A stretch of 40,786 bases of DNA from Paracoccaceae bacterium (GTDB taxonomy: Bacteria; Pseudomonadota; Alphaproteobacteria; Rhodobacterales; Rhodobacteraceae). Of the stretch, positions 1 through 8,199 are shown piece by piece. Location of the stretch: positions 1 to 40,786 of the forward strand of contig JANSYF010000028.1 in the NCBI GenBank assembly GCA_024742575.1. Reading direction: 5' to 3'. The translations under genes were made by a program, and so were the position numbers. The notes beneath the pieces were generated by a model. It was not told where the DNA came from and did not search any database. It worked only from the letters and a program-made list of their open reading frames with translations. Within the stretch, counting starts at the first letter, position 1. Each line of letters begins with the position of its first letter.

Positions 1-106
1 CGATCATGCGCTCTTCCTCGGACAGAGCCGCGCTCAGGCCCAGAGGGTCCTGCCAGTCGAATTTGGCGAGTGAGGGTCCGTGACCCGCGTGTGACGCATC
101 AAGCAT
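1..106 (-). CDS. Acyl-CoA dehydrogenase (glutaryl-CoA dehydrogenase-like), N-terminal part only
   Basis: The reading frame runs off the left edge, so only about 35 residues are visible. They contain FDWQDPLGL followed by LSEEERMI, which resembles the N-terminus of glutaryl-CoA-dehydrogenase-type acyl-CoA dehydrogenases (FAD flavoproteins that oxidise acyl-CoA thioesters). I chose the ATG at 106 because a GAGGAG ribosome site lies about 7 bases upstream. An ATG at 112 would place that site only one base away. The start overlaps the end of the FAD dehydrogenase gene by 8 bases, so this looks like a further gene of the same leftward operon. The family call rests on a short stretch and is tentative. 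Confidence 0.6.
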   Translation of the reverse strand, partial: MLDASHAGHGPSLAKFDWQDPLGLSAALSEEERMI

Positions 107-1490
107 GTCCATGCTCCTCTTTCATGTCATTGGCGGCAGCCAATCCGGCGATATGCCCCAGAACCGTCGCTGCCAGCAGCCCATTGCCGGATAGATACCC
201 GCTATCGCCGGAACCTGAAACACCCACCGCAGCGCCGCCCGCCGCGAAGAGGTTCGGAAAAACGCCCCTTTGCGTGCGGCAGACGCGGGCCTGCTGGTCG
301 ATCCTCAGCCCGCCCTGCGTGTGAAACAAGGCTCCTGTCACTTTGACTGCACAGTAAGGCGGTTGGAGCGGTTCGCCAAGGAAGCTGCGTCCAAAAGCGT
401 CAGGTCCGCCTGTGCGAATGCTGGTGATCGTCTGCGTCAACGCGTCTTTCGGCAGGCCCGTGACCTTGGCCAGTTCGGTCAAAGTGTCGGCGGTACGGAT
501 CGCGCTGATGGCCTCGGCATCCTTGAAATCCTGAAACTGCCGCGCGATGCCTGCGATGCGGCTATCAAAGATCGTCCAGGCGATGCCCTCCGGCTGGGCC
601 AGCACCGCGCGGGCGGCTTCGGAATAGCCCTGGCTTTCGTCCCAGAACCGCGCGCCATTCAGGTTCACCTGCACCCCGCCTTGGGTGATCACCGCCCATG
701 TGATCAGGATGCCCTGCGGATGCGCGACATTGCCGTGGCCCTGATAGGCACCCAGATGCAGCGTTTCCGCCCCAAGCGCCTCACCCCAGGTCACCGCGTC
801 TCCCTGATTGTAATCATGCCCAAACCAGACCGCGTTTTCGATCTCTGGCATGAACTGGCGGACCATTTCGCGATTGCCGCCATAGCCGTTGCAGGCAAGA
901 ATCAGCGCGCCGCAGCCCACATCTTCTGTACCGTTCGGCCCTTCCAAACGTACGCCTTTGACAGTGTCGCCTTCCACAAAGAGAGATGTCGCGCGGCGGT
1001 TGCAGATGATGTCGATCCCCTGCGCCTCGCAGGCGGTGCGCAGCCTGTCGATCAACTCGCGCCCCGCGCGGGTGGGAAGCCCGTGCATCCGCCTGCGGGA
1101 ATGGCCGGGATAGTCGAAATCGGTCACGACCGAGAAGGGCAGGTCGAACTTGTCCGCCAGCCATTCGATCACATTGCCGGAATGGCCCGCCAGCAGATCG
1201 ACAAGCTCCTGCGGGTTCTCGCCCTTGGCTTTCTTCTGGATGTCCTGCGCAAAAAGGTCGGCGGAGTCCTCGATCCCGGCGTCTCGTTGAAACCGTGTGC
1301 CCGCAGCAGGGATCAAACCTGCCGATAAGGCGGTGGATCCGGAAGGCGTAGCATCCGCCTCGACCACCAGAACCTCGGCCCCGGTATCCTTGGCGGTCAG
1401 CGCTGCAACCAGACCACACGCCCCCGCGCCAACAATCAGGATCGGCACATCAAGGTCAAAACCGGTGTCAGGCGGCGGCAGGATCGACAT
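99..1490 (-). CDS. FAD-dependent dehydrogenase/reductase, fumarate-reductase flavoprotein type
   Basis: This 463-residue protein opens with a Rossmann dinucleotide-binding motif (ILIVGAGACGL, about residues 17-27) and an acidic residue at the end of the second strand (VVEAD). The C-terminal part has the GGLRID segment and a glycine-rich FAD-contacting stretch (LFAAGGAAVGVSGSG, then GYLSGNGL). This is the layout of single-chain flavoproteins of the fumarate reductase, tricarballylate dehydrogenase and 3-ketosteroid dehydrogenase group, which form or reduce a C=C bond. No signal peptide is seen, so it should be cytoplasmic. It lies 3 bases after the lyase gene in a leftward operon. Inference: it may introduce the double bond that the LeuCD-type hydro-lyase next door hydrates. 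The substrate cannot be read from sequence. Confidence 0.85.
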   Translation of the reverse strand: MSILPPPDTGFDLDVPILIVGAGACGLVAALTAKDTGAEVLVVEADATPSGSTALSAGLIPAAGTRFQRDAGIEDSADLFAQDIQKKAKGENPQELVDLLAGHSGNVIEWLADKFDLPFSVVTDFDYPGHSRRRMHGLPTRAGRELIDRLRTACEAQGIDIICNRRATSLFVEGDTVKGVRLEGPNGTEDVGCGALILACNGYGGNREMVRQFMPEIENAVWFGHDYNQGDAVTWGEALGAETLHLGAYQGHGNVAHPQGILITWAVITQGGVQVNLNGARFWDESQGYSEAARAVLAQPEGIAWTIFDSRIAGIARQFQDFKDAEAISAIRTADTLTELAKVTGLPKDALTQTITSIRTGGPDAFGRSFLGEPLQPPYCAVKVTGALFHTQGGLRIDQQARVCRTQRGVFPNLFAAGGAAVGVSGSGDSGYLSGNGLLAATVLGHIAGLAAANDMKEEHGHA

Positions 1491-1493
1491 GGC

Positions 1494-2363
1494 TCAGTCG
1501 CGCCCGCCGGAATCGTATCGTTTACCGAGGGCCAGCATCTCGTCCGTTCCAAGCCGATCGTTCAACCCGCCGAAATCGAACATCCGGTCACCAAAGGCGC
1601 GGTTACTGCCAGTGGACATGAGGCTTTGATAATAGGCTTCAGCCGTGTGCGCCAACGCGCGGACGATGCCGCCGGGGAAGATCACGATGGAGAACCCAAG
1701 ATCGTTCAGAAAAGACGCGTTCTGGATCGGTGTCGCGCCGCCTTCGACCATGTTCACCAGCAGCGGCACACGGTCCTTGAACCGCTCTGTCACCGTCTTC
1801 ATCTCGTCCACCGACCGCAGTGCTTCGATGAACAGCGCATCGGCCCCAGCCTCGACATAAGCCTCGGCCCGGTCAACGGCGGCGTTGAAGCCTTCGACGG
1901 CCACCGCATCGGTCCGGGCAATGATTAAGGTCTCGTCGCTGGCCCGCGCATCTGCCATCGCGGCGATCTTGCCGACCATTTCCTGTGTGGGAATGATGGA
2001 TTTCTCGGCCAGATGCCCGCAGCGCTTCGGATAGGTTTGATCCTCGACCTGCAACGCATTGGCTCCGGCACGTTCATAAAGCCGCATGGTGCGCTGCGCG
2101 TTCAGCGCGTTGCCGAACCCTGTGTCGGCGTCAATGATCACTGGCAGGTCCACTCTGTCGCGGATCAGGGCCATCGTATCCGCCATCTCGCTGACCGAAG
2201 TGAGGCCGATGTCCGGTCGACCCAACCGTGTATAGGCGACGGCTGCACCGCTCAGGTACAGCGCCTCAAAACCTGCTTGCGCAGAAATTGCCGCTGTCAG
2301 GGCGTCATAAACGCCCGGGGCGACGAGAATCTCATCAGAGGCAAGGCGGGTTTTCAGGCTCAT
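1494..2363 (-). CDS. Isocitrate lyase/PEP mutase superfamily lyase
   Basis: The 289-residue product is a typical small member of the ICL/PEP-mutase superfamily. It begins APGVYDALTA, carries the metal-binding IIDADTGFGN (residues 76-85), then VEDQ near 106-109 and the catalytic-loop signature KRCGH at 113-117, which matches the K[KR]CGH of methylisocitrate, dimethylmalate and oxaloacetate-type lyases. Such enzymes cleave 2-hydroxy-dicarboxylates or related acids into a 2-oxo acid and a carboxylate, using Mg2+. PEP mutases lack this Cys loop, so phosphonate chemistry is unlikely. Its start overlaps the end of the isochorismatase-like gene (ATGA). With the LeuCD homologue in the island it could form a hydrate-then-cleave pair like dimethylmaleate hydratase and dimethylmalate lyase of nicotinate fermentation; that link is inference. 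Confidence 0.88.
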   Translation of the reverse strand: MSLKTRLASDEILVAPGVYDALTAAISAQAGFEALYLSGAAVAYTRLGRPDIGLTSVSEMADTMALIRDRVDLPVIIDADTGFGNALNAQRTMRLYERAGANALQVEDQTYPKRCGHLAEKSIIPTQEMVGKIAAMADARASDETLIIARTDAVAVEGFNAAVDRAEAYVEAGADALFIEALRSVDEMKTVTERFKDRVPLLVNMVEGGATPIQNASFLNDLGFSIVIFPGGIVRALAHTAEAYYQSLMSTGSNRAFGDRMFDFGGLNDRLGTDEMLALGKRYDSGGRD

Positions 2364-2965
2364 GTCAGGGTTTCCAGCATCTCGGCGCAGGTCACATTCG
2401 GGCAGACCGAAGCAAGGGACAACAGCGTGGCGTCGTGCACCTCTTGTTTGAACGCAGCACAGCCATCGGACAGCAGGATCGTGTGCAAGTTCCGCAGATG
2501 CGCGTCGCGGACCGTGCTTGCGACCCCGCCATTGGTGACGATCCCGCCGATGATCAGCGTGTCGATGTTCAGCGCGCGAAGGATGTATTCCAGCCGCGTC
2601 TGGTACAGCGCGGAATAGGCGACCTTTTCGATGGTGTAATCTGCAGGCGCCAGCGTATCGACCAAGTTATGGCCGAATTTTCCGGGGGCGAAATCGCCCT
2701 TGCCAAGGAAGGGCCGCAGCTCTTTCAAATGCGGCGCGATCAGCGGTTCATCATTCGGCCCCGGAACCAACGTGAACTGGGCACTGATATAGGTGCCACC
2801 CTTAGCGCGAAGGGCATCTGCGACGGGTTTGATCCGGGCGGGCAGGGCCGTGATCGCCTCTGCCGATTGCCCGGCGCGGCCATATGCGCCTTTTGGGTGC
2901 AGAAAGTCGTTCTGCAGATCAATGGTAAGAAGGGCCGTGCGCTTTGGGTCGATGGTGTGGGCCAT
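2360..2965 (-). CDS. Isochorismatase-fold hydrolase lacking the catalytic cysteine
   Basis: This 201-residue protein has the isochorismatase-like fold. The aspartate sits in LLTIDLQNDF (Asp16) and the lysine in TIEKVAYSAL (Lys114). The nucleophile segment reads IVTNGGVASTVRDA: the place normally held by Cys in TN-x-C-V-x-S-T is Gly147. Amidases of the family (N-carbamoylsarcosine amidase, nicotinamidase, maleamate amidase) need that Cys, while true isochorismatases (EntB, PhzD) have Gly there. The genome context, 3 bases after hyuA, would otherwise suggest an N-carbamoyl or maleamate amidohydrolase. I therefore leave the reaction open: a cysteine-independent hydrolase, or a non-catalytic partner. 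The next gene overlaps by ATGA. Confidence 0.85.
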   Translation of the reverse strand: MAHTIDPKRTALLTIDLQNDFLHPKGAYGRAGQSAEAITALPARIKPVADALRAKGGTYISAQFTLVPGPNDEPLIAPHLKELRPFLGKGDFAPGKFGHNLVDTLAPADYTIEKVAYSALYQTRLEYILRALNIDTLIIGGIVTNGGVASTVRDAHLRNLHTILLSDGCAAFKQEVHDATLLSLASVCPNVTCAEMLETLT

Positions 2966-2968
2966 GTC

Positions 2969-5026
2969 TCAGTCCTCATCCCGTGTGATGATGGTGTTGC
3001 CGCAGATGTCGACCGTTGCGGTCAGGCCGGGATCGACCAGCACAGTTGTGTCCGGCTGTACAAGGATCGCGGGGCCTTTGACCTCGGCACCGACGGGTAG
3101 GGCAAGGCGGTTGTAGATCGCGGTGTCGAACCACGTATCGCTGAAATGTACCTTGCGGCTGCCGGTGTGCGCGTCTTTCACCGACCCGCCTTTTGGGGCC
3201 AGTGTGGTGAGGTCAAACTTGGGTCGACGCCCGATCACAGCGGTGCGCAGGTTCATCACCCTACGTGTGCCGTTCTTGAGAAGGCGTCCGTAGGTGGTTT
3301 GGTAGGCTGCGTCGAAGGCTGCTTCGACCTCGGTAATCGTGGGCGTTGTCACGCTGGAACCATCGACCGTGATCGGCAACGGCACAGCCACAGTATGGGT
3401 CTGTCCGACATAGGCCATGTCCAATTCAACTACGATATCGCGCGCCTCGAACCGGGATTGCGCAGCATCGAGCAGGGCCATCCCATCGTCGATATGCTTT
3501 TGCATCACCTCGCGCAGCGCGTCCGTGTCCAACGTCGCAGTCAGCGAGTTGATCGTCTGCACGAAGTCCTGCCGCATGTCGGCAATCACGCAGCCCATCG
3601 CGCTGGTCACACCGGGATAGCGCGGGACAATCGCGCTGCCGATGCCGACCTCTTTCAGGATCGCGCCTGTGTGCAGCGCGCCACCACCTCCGAAGGGCAT
3701 GAAGGCAAAGCGTTTGGGGTCGAAACCGCGTTCGATACTGACCAAACGGATTGCGCCTGCCATCCGCGAATTGGCGACACGCAGGATGGCTTCGGCGGCC
3801 TCGATTGTGGTCAGGCCCAGTTTCGATCCGACATGGATGTCGATGGCTTTGGCGGCGGCGTCGACATCCAGACGGTCCAGCTTTCCGCCGATAGGATTGT
3901 CCGGGTCGATCCGGCCAAGGACTACGTTCGCATCCGTCACGGTCGGGCGGTCATTGCCTTGACCATAAGCGACCGGGCCGGGTGTCGACCCGGCGCTTTC
4001 CGGTCCGATGTTGAGCAAACTACCCTTGTCGACCCACGCGATAGAGCCGCCACCGGCGCCAATCGTCGTGATTTCGATCATCGGGTTGCGCACCACCATG
4101 CCGAAGTCGATAGAGGTCTGTGGCGACAGCATGGACTGCCCCTTGGCGATCAGCGCCACGTCAAAGCTGGTGCCGCCCATGTCGCCGGTTATGACGTTCT
4201 CGAAACCGGCCGTTGTCGCGATATGCCCGGCTGCAATGACCCCAGCAGCAGGACCAGAGAGCGCCGTGCGGATCGGCAGGCGGCAGGCGGTGTCTGTGCC
4301 CATGACGCCGCCGTTCGATTGAACGATCATGAACTCACCGCCGAACCCGCCTTTGGTCAGGGCTTGATCCAATCGGTTGATATAGCCCGAGACTTCGGGT
4401 TGCAGATAGGCGTTTAAAGCGGTGGTCGAGAAGCGTTCGAACTCGCGGATTTCTGGCAGGATTTCCGAGGAGCAGCTCACATGATCATTGGGCCACATGG
4501 CGCGGACAGCCTCAACAGCCTTGGCTTCGTTTTCGGCATTGGCATAGGCGTTGGCGAACAGGATCGCGACGGCAAGGCAACCGTCGTCGATCAGCTGTTG
4601 CGCCGCAGCTTTGACCGCGTCCAGATCAACGGGCGTGCGGATCGTGCCGTCGGCAAGCGTACGCTCCGGGACCTCTAACCGTAGGTTTCGCGGTACAACT
4701 GGCGCAAAATCGCCGCGCAGTCCCCAAGTGCGGGGCCTGTCGCGGCGGCGCATTTCAAGGACGTCGCGCAGACCGTGCGTGGTGATCACGCCGATCTTTG
4801 CGCCTTTGCGTTCAAGCAGAGCATTGGTTCCGGCTGTCGTGCCATGCACAACAGCCGCGACGGTGGACAGGTCATCGACCTGCTGACCGATCCCGTCAAG
4901 AAAACCACCCGACTGATCCGGGCGCGTTGTCGGCACCTTGGCCACTTGGGCGGTGCCCGTGGTCTCGTCCAGTACGAACACGTCCGTGAAGGTGCCACCC
5001 ACATCGACGCCGATCATCTTGCTCAT
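2969..5026 (-). CDS. hyuA: Hydantoinase/oxoprolinase family protein, subunit A
   Basis: The 685-residue product starts with the actin-fold ATPase motif IGVDVGGTFTDVFVLD and continues with VVHGTTAGTNALLERKGA, SGPAAGV, GDMGGTSFDVALI and GAGGGSIAWVD, all hallmarks of HyuA/oxoprolinase A subunits. The family couples ATP hydrolysis to opening of cyclic amides or imides (hydantoins, 5-oxoproline), or to carboxylation of ketones. Length is normal. The ATG at 5026 overlaps the hyuB stop (ATGA), implying coupled translation of the two subunits. Presence of HyuB rather than the three-subunit acetone carboxylase set argues for ring opening. Substrate unknown. Confidence 0.93.
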   Translation of the reverse strand: MSKMIGVDVGGTFTDVFVLDETTGTAQVAKVPTTRPDQSGGFLDGIGQQVDDLSTVAAVVHGTTAGTNALLERKGAKIGVITTHGLRDVLEMRRRDRPRTWGLRGDFAPVVPRNLRLEVPERTLADGTIRTPVDLDAVKAAAQQLIDDGCLAVAILFANAYANAENEAKAVEAVRAMWPNDHVSCSSEILPEIREFERFSTTALNAYLQPEVSGYINRLDQALTKGGFGGEFMIVQSNGGVMGTDTACRLPIRTALSGPAAGVIAAGHIATTAGFENVITGDMGGTSFDVALIAKGQSMLSPQTSIDFGMVVRNPMIEITTIGAGGGSIAWVDKGSLLNIGPESAGSTPGPVAYGQGNDRPTVTDANVVLGRIDPDNPIGGKLDRLDVDAAAKAIDIHVGSKLGLTTIEAAEAILRVANSRMAGAIRLVSIERGFDPKRFAFMPFGGGGALHTGAILKEVGIGSAIVPRYPGVTSAMGCVIADMRQDFVQTINSLTATLDTDALREVMQKHIDDGMALLDAAQSRFEARDIVVELDMAYVGQTHTVAVPLPITVDGSSVTTPTITEVEAAFDAAYQTTYGRLLKNGTRRVMNLRTAVIGRRPKFDLTTLAPKGGSVKDAHTGSRKVHFSDTWFDTAIYNRLALPVGAEVKGPAILVQPDTTVLVDPGLTATVDICGNTIITRDED

Positions 5027-6717
5027 GCTGCGACCTCTTTCCATTCGGGGCCGTAAAGTTCTGTCGCTTTGTCTGGCGTCAAGTATCCCAGCGCCACGTC
5101 CTGCGCGACCTCGCGCGCGTCGCGGTTTGTTGCGGGGCCGTAGCCACCGCCACCGGGTGTATCGAGGCGCACGGCCTGTCCCTTGGTCAACTTGATCCCG
5201 AGCATTTTCGACGCCAGCGGCGGCGTTTTCCACCCGTCCGCCTGTTCATAGTGAAACACGTTCATCGCGCCCGTGTCACCGCCCTGCACACCCTGCGGGG
5301 AAAAACGACCGCGTTCGCCGAACAGGAACGCTTCTGCGGTTTCCTCAAGCAGTTCAATCTCGTAAGTCGCGCCCAGACCACCGCGATGCGCGCCCGCGCC
5401 TGCGCTGTCAGGGCGGAGCGCCCATTGGCGAAACATGACCGGGTAGGCCGCCTCAAGGATCTCCATAGGTGGAATGGTCGCCGTGGAAATCGGCGCATTG
5501 CCATGATTGAGGCCGTCCGATTCAACGCTGCCGCCATGCCCGCCGCCGTAAAAGCTGAACATCACCCAGCGTTGTCCATTCGCCCGTTTCCCGGCGATGG
5601 AAAGCGCGTTGATCGTGCCATAGGCGTTGGCGACGACGCGGTCGGGCGCGGCTTGTGACGCGGCGCTGAAGATCACGTCGATCATGCGCAGGATGGTTTC
5701 GGTATAGCCGCCCACAGGGGCGGGGAATTCGGCAGAGAGTAGCGACCCGTCTGGAACGCGCACATCAATCGGGCGCATGACTCCGGCATTGGCGGGCAGG
5801 TCAGGGAAGATATGCTTGATCGCCACATAGGCCGTGGCCACCGCTGTGGGATAGGCAATGTTCACCGGGCCAGCGGTCACAGGCGCGGTGCCTTCGAAAT
5901 CTAGCACCATCGTGTCGCCTTTGATCTCGAGCGCGACCTTGATCGGCAGGGCAATATCGGTGATCCCGTCATTGTCGAGGTAGTCCACCGCCTCCCAACG
6001 ACCGTCCGGCAGACCCGACAGTTCGGAGCGCATCAGCGTTTCGGCCCGGTCGCCCAAGGCGTTCAAAGCCGCAGACACGGTCTCGGCTCCGTATTCATCC
6101 AGCAACTCATCCAGCCGCTTCACGCCCAAGTCCAAAGCACCCAACTGCCCGTTCAGATCGCCCATCGCCGATTGTGGCAGGCGGGTGTTGCGCAAGAGGA
6201 TGTCGATGATGTCCTGCTGAATAACACCCCCACGGGCGAGTTTGACCGGCGGTAGAATGAACGCCTCCTGAAACGCTTCGGTTGCGGAGGGGTTGTAGTT
6301 GCCCGGCACCGCGCCACCCACATCGTGCCAATGGCCGACACTGGCGAGGTAGCAGAACAGTTCGCCATCACGGAAATATGGGCGCACCAGCCGCATGTCG
6401 GACAGGTGTGTTCCACCCATATGGGCGTCGTTGAAGATGTAGATGTCGCCGTCGGCCAGATCACCGGCCTCGGCCGCCTTGTCGATCACGGCTTTCACGG
6501 CAAAGGCCATCACGCCGACAAAGATCGGCAGGCCGGACTTACCATGCACCAGCGTGTCGCCGGATGCAGCATGATAAAACCCGTGCGAGGCGTCATGCGC
6601 CTCGGCAATGATCGGGTTGAATGCCGCGCGGAACAGGGTCGCGTCCATCTCGTCGGCGATCTGCTCCATCCGTCCAGCAAGAACGGCCAGCGTAATCGGG
6701 TCAATTGCAGCGCTCAT
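5023..6717 (-). CDS. hyuB: Hydantoinase/oxoprolinase family protein, subunit B
   Basis: The 564-residue protein carries the HyuB signatures: IYIFNDAHMGGTHLSD (around residues 90-105), VGHWHDVGG, the FEGTAPVTAGPVN segment, and the C-terminal LDTPGGGGYGPA loop. It begins MSAAIDPITLAVLAGRMEQIADEM, typical of the family. HyuB pairs with HyuA in an ATP-dependent amidohydrolase acting on five-membered cyclic amides or imides. ATGA overlaps are present at both ends: with the tautomerase-fusion gene upstream and with hyuA downstream. Length is normal and no key segment seems missing. Confidence 0.93.
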   Translation of the reverse strand: MSAAIDPITLAVLAGRMEQIADEMDATLFRAAFNPIIAEAHDASHGFYHAASGDTLVHGKSGLPIFVGVMAFAVKAVIDKAAEAGDLADGDIYIFNDAHMGGTHLSDMRLVRPYFRDGELFCYLASVGHWHDVGGAVPGNYNPSATEAFQEAFILPPVKLARGGVIQQDIIDILLRNTRLPQSAMGDLNGQLGALDLGVKRLDELLDEYGAETVSAALNALGDRAETLMRSELSGLPDGRWEAVDYLDNDGITDIALPIKVALEIKGDTMVLDFEGTAPVTAGPVNIAYPTAVATAYVAIKHIFPDLPANAGVMRPIDVRVPDGSLLSAEFPAPVGGYTETILRMIDVIFSAASQAAPDRVVANAYGTINALSIAGKRANGQRWVMFSFYGGGHGGSVESDGLNHGNAPISTATIPPMEILEAAYPVMFRQWALRPDSAGAGAHRGGLGATYEIELLEETAEAFLFGERGRFSPQGVQGGDTGAMNVFHYEQADGWKTPPLASKMLGIKLTKGQAVRLDTPGGGGYGPATNRDAREVAQDVALGYLTPDKATELYGPEWKEVAA

Positions 6718-7274
6718 TTCGCGCGCACCTCGGCCATGTCGTTCCAGACGTCCTGACGCACGATCTTGCCTCCGGTGATTTCGAAACGGTCGATAAAGCG
6801 GATGCCTTCGAACGGGGTTCCGTCCATCCATTCACCGTAGAGCGTGCCGCGCGCGTAGACGACGGCCACACCGCCGCTGTGCATCGCGTCGAATCCGTCA
6901 TAGGTTTTCTTGACAAAGCGGTAGCGGCCCTTGGACCAGTCGATCAGTTCGGACAGCTGCGTCATCGGCTGGGTCGCGGGGAACACCATCTGGAACCCGT
7001 CGCCCAGCATCGCCTGTGCGGTGTCCAGATCGCGGGCTTCCATCGCGGCGAGGTAATCGCGCACGATCTGAGTGGGATCGGGCAGGGCTGGGGCAGGCTG
7101 GCGGTGTTGGCCGCCACGGGCATAGGCTTCGGACGGGTATTCATGCAGCATCACGGTGATCGCCTCATCAGGCGCTGGAACGACAAATCGAATCGCATCT
7201 GTGAGGGCGGATGTAAGGCGGGATTTCTCGCTAGGGCTGTATCCTTCAAGGATATGTGCTTCCACGATTGGCAT
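6714..7274 (-). CDS. 4-oxalocrotonate tautomerase-like domain fused to an NTF2/SnoaL-like domain
   Basis: The 186-residue protein has two parts. Residues 1-57 look like a tautomerase: MPIVEAHILEGYS gives the N-terminal proline (Pro2, Pro1 after Met removal), and YARGG near 51-55 ends the domain. Residues from about 67 to 185 look like an NTF2/SnoaL cone fold (IVRDYLAAMEARDLDTAQAML at its start, ending FEITGGKIVRQDVWNDMAE). Tautomerases use the N-terminal proline as a base for keto-enol shifts or hydration of small unsaturated acids. The fusion in one chain is not an arrangement I recognise as common. The ATG at 7274 follows GGGGAGGG and starts the leftward operon. The ATGA overlap with hyuB ties it to the ring-opening step. 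Confidence 0.82.
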   Translation of the reverse strand: MPIVEAHILEGYSPSEKSRLTSALTDAIRFVVPAPDEAITVMLHEYPSEAYARGGQHRQPAPALPDPTQIVRDYLAAMEARDLDTAQAMLGDGFQMVFPATQPMTQLSELIDWSKGRYRFVKKTYDGFDAMHSGGVAVVYARGTLYGEWMDGTPFEGIRFIDRFEITGGKIVRQDVWNDMAEVRAK

Positions 7275-7404
7275 GTGACCCTCCCCAAAATCTGCACTTT
7301 TCATATAACAGGTTTTGGTATATTGAAAGACCAACAAATGAAGAATCTTCGCTGGATCGTTCAACCGACCATGGGGATCAGCAACCAACAGGGGCCGCGC
7401 TGTC
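7275..7404. promoter_or_regulatory. Divergent control region with a possible GntR operator
   Basis: This 130-base gap separates the leftward hyu operon from the rightward gntR-leuCD-TRAP operon, so both promoters must lie here. An imperfect dyad is visible: TTGGT at 7315-7319 and ACCAA at 7330-7334 with an AT-rich spacer (ATATTGAAAG). HutC-type GntR regulators usually bind short AT-centred dyads. Assigning this dyad to the adjacent regulator is inference, and I could not define -10/-35 boxes with confidence. Confidence 0.35.
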
Positions 7405-8199
7405 GTGACGATAAACGCGCATTCCGGACTTCCAGAAGGCGGTAAGGCCCGCAGGGTTTACCTGTTGCTGCGCGAGGAAATATCAAACGGTGTTTTCAAA
7501 GATGGCGTGCGCCTGCCAGGAGAGCACAAGCTGGCAGAGCAATTCGACGTATCGCGCATCACCATCCGTCGCGCGCTTGAGGCTTTGGCCGCAGATGGCT
7601 GGATCGAGAAAAAGACGGGTGCCGGGTCGGTTGTGCGGGCGCAGGAACAGGCCGAACAGCGTCTATCCGCCGATTTCGCAACGCTGATCCCGCATCTGGT
7701 CGAAATGGATCGAAAGACAACCGCGCGGCTGCTGTCGTTTTCCTATGACAGCGCTCCTTCGGCGGTGGCCGAGGCGTTGGGCATCTCTGAAGGTGCCGAT
7801 GTGCAAAAGGCGGTACGCGTGCGGTCCTCGGGCGGTCAGCCCTTTTCGCACCTAACCACCTATGTGCCCAAAGACATCGCGGTCAGCTATGACGAGGCGG
7901 ATCTTGCGACGCAGCCACTGTTTCGGCTGTTGGAGCGCAGCGGCGTGAGCGTGGAAAGCGCGCATCAGACAGTGACCGCAGCTTTGGCAACGCCCGATGT
8001 GGCTGACGCTTTGGGGGTGTCAGTGGGATCTCCGCTTTTATTCGTGCAGCGGATTGTACGGGATGCAAATGGGCAGGGGGTGGAACACCTGTCGGCGCTC
8101 TATCGGCCTGATTTGTTTCGGCTTGAGATGAACCTTGCCCGCGTCGGCGACGGGGAAGCGCGGCATTGGGAACCCGTGATCGGGGGCACATCGTCATGA
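7405..8199 (+). CDS. GntR family regulator, HutC subfamily
   Basis: The 264-residue protein has an N-terminal winged helix typical of GntR (LREEISNGVFKDGVRLPGEHKLAEQFDVSRITIRRALEAL in outline, residues 22-61) and a C-terminal UTRA ligand-binding domain (about 95-250) with a PLLFVQRIVRDANGQGVEHLSALYRPD-like end. HutC-type repressors usually sense a pathway intermediate. I take the GTG at 7405 as start. Its stop overlaps the leuC-like start (ATGA), so the regulator heads the rightward operon and probably controls itself and both arms of the island. Confidence 0.92.
   Translation: MTINAHSGLPEGGKARRVYLLLREEISNGVFKDGVRLPGEHKLAEQFDVSRITIRRALEALAADGWIEKKTGAGSVVRAQEQAEQRLSADFATLIPHLVEMDRKTTARLLSFSYDSAPSAVAEALGISEGADVQKAVRVRSSGGQPFSHLTTYVPKDIAVSYDEADLATQPLFRLLERSGVSVESAHQTVTAALATPDVADALGVSVGSPLLFVQRIVRDANGQGVEHLSALYRPDLFRLEMNLARVGDGEARHWEPVIGGTSS

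Noticed and set aside
270..1328. A 352-codon open frame on the plus strand opposite the FAD dehydrogenase
   Set aside because: The minus-strand protein has an intact dinucleotide-binding motif and operon context. The plus frame is rich in R, H and Q and shows no motif, as expected for an antisense shadow in GC-rich DNA.
3146..4417. A 423-codon open frame on the plus strand opposite hyuA
   Set aside because: hyuA motifs are complete on the minus strand; this frame is an antisense shadow.
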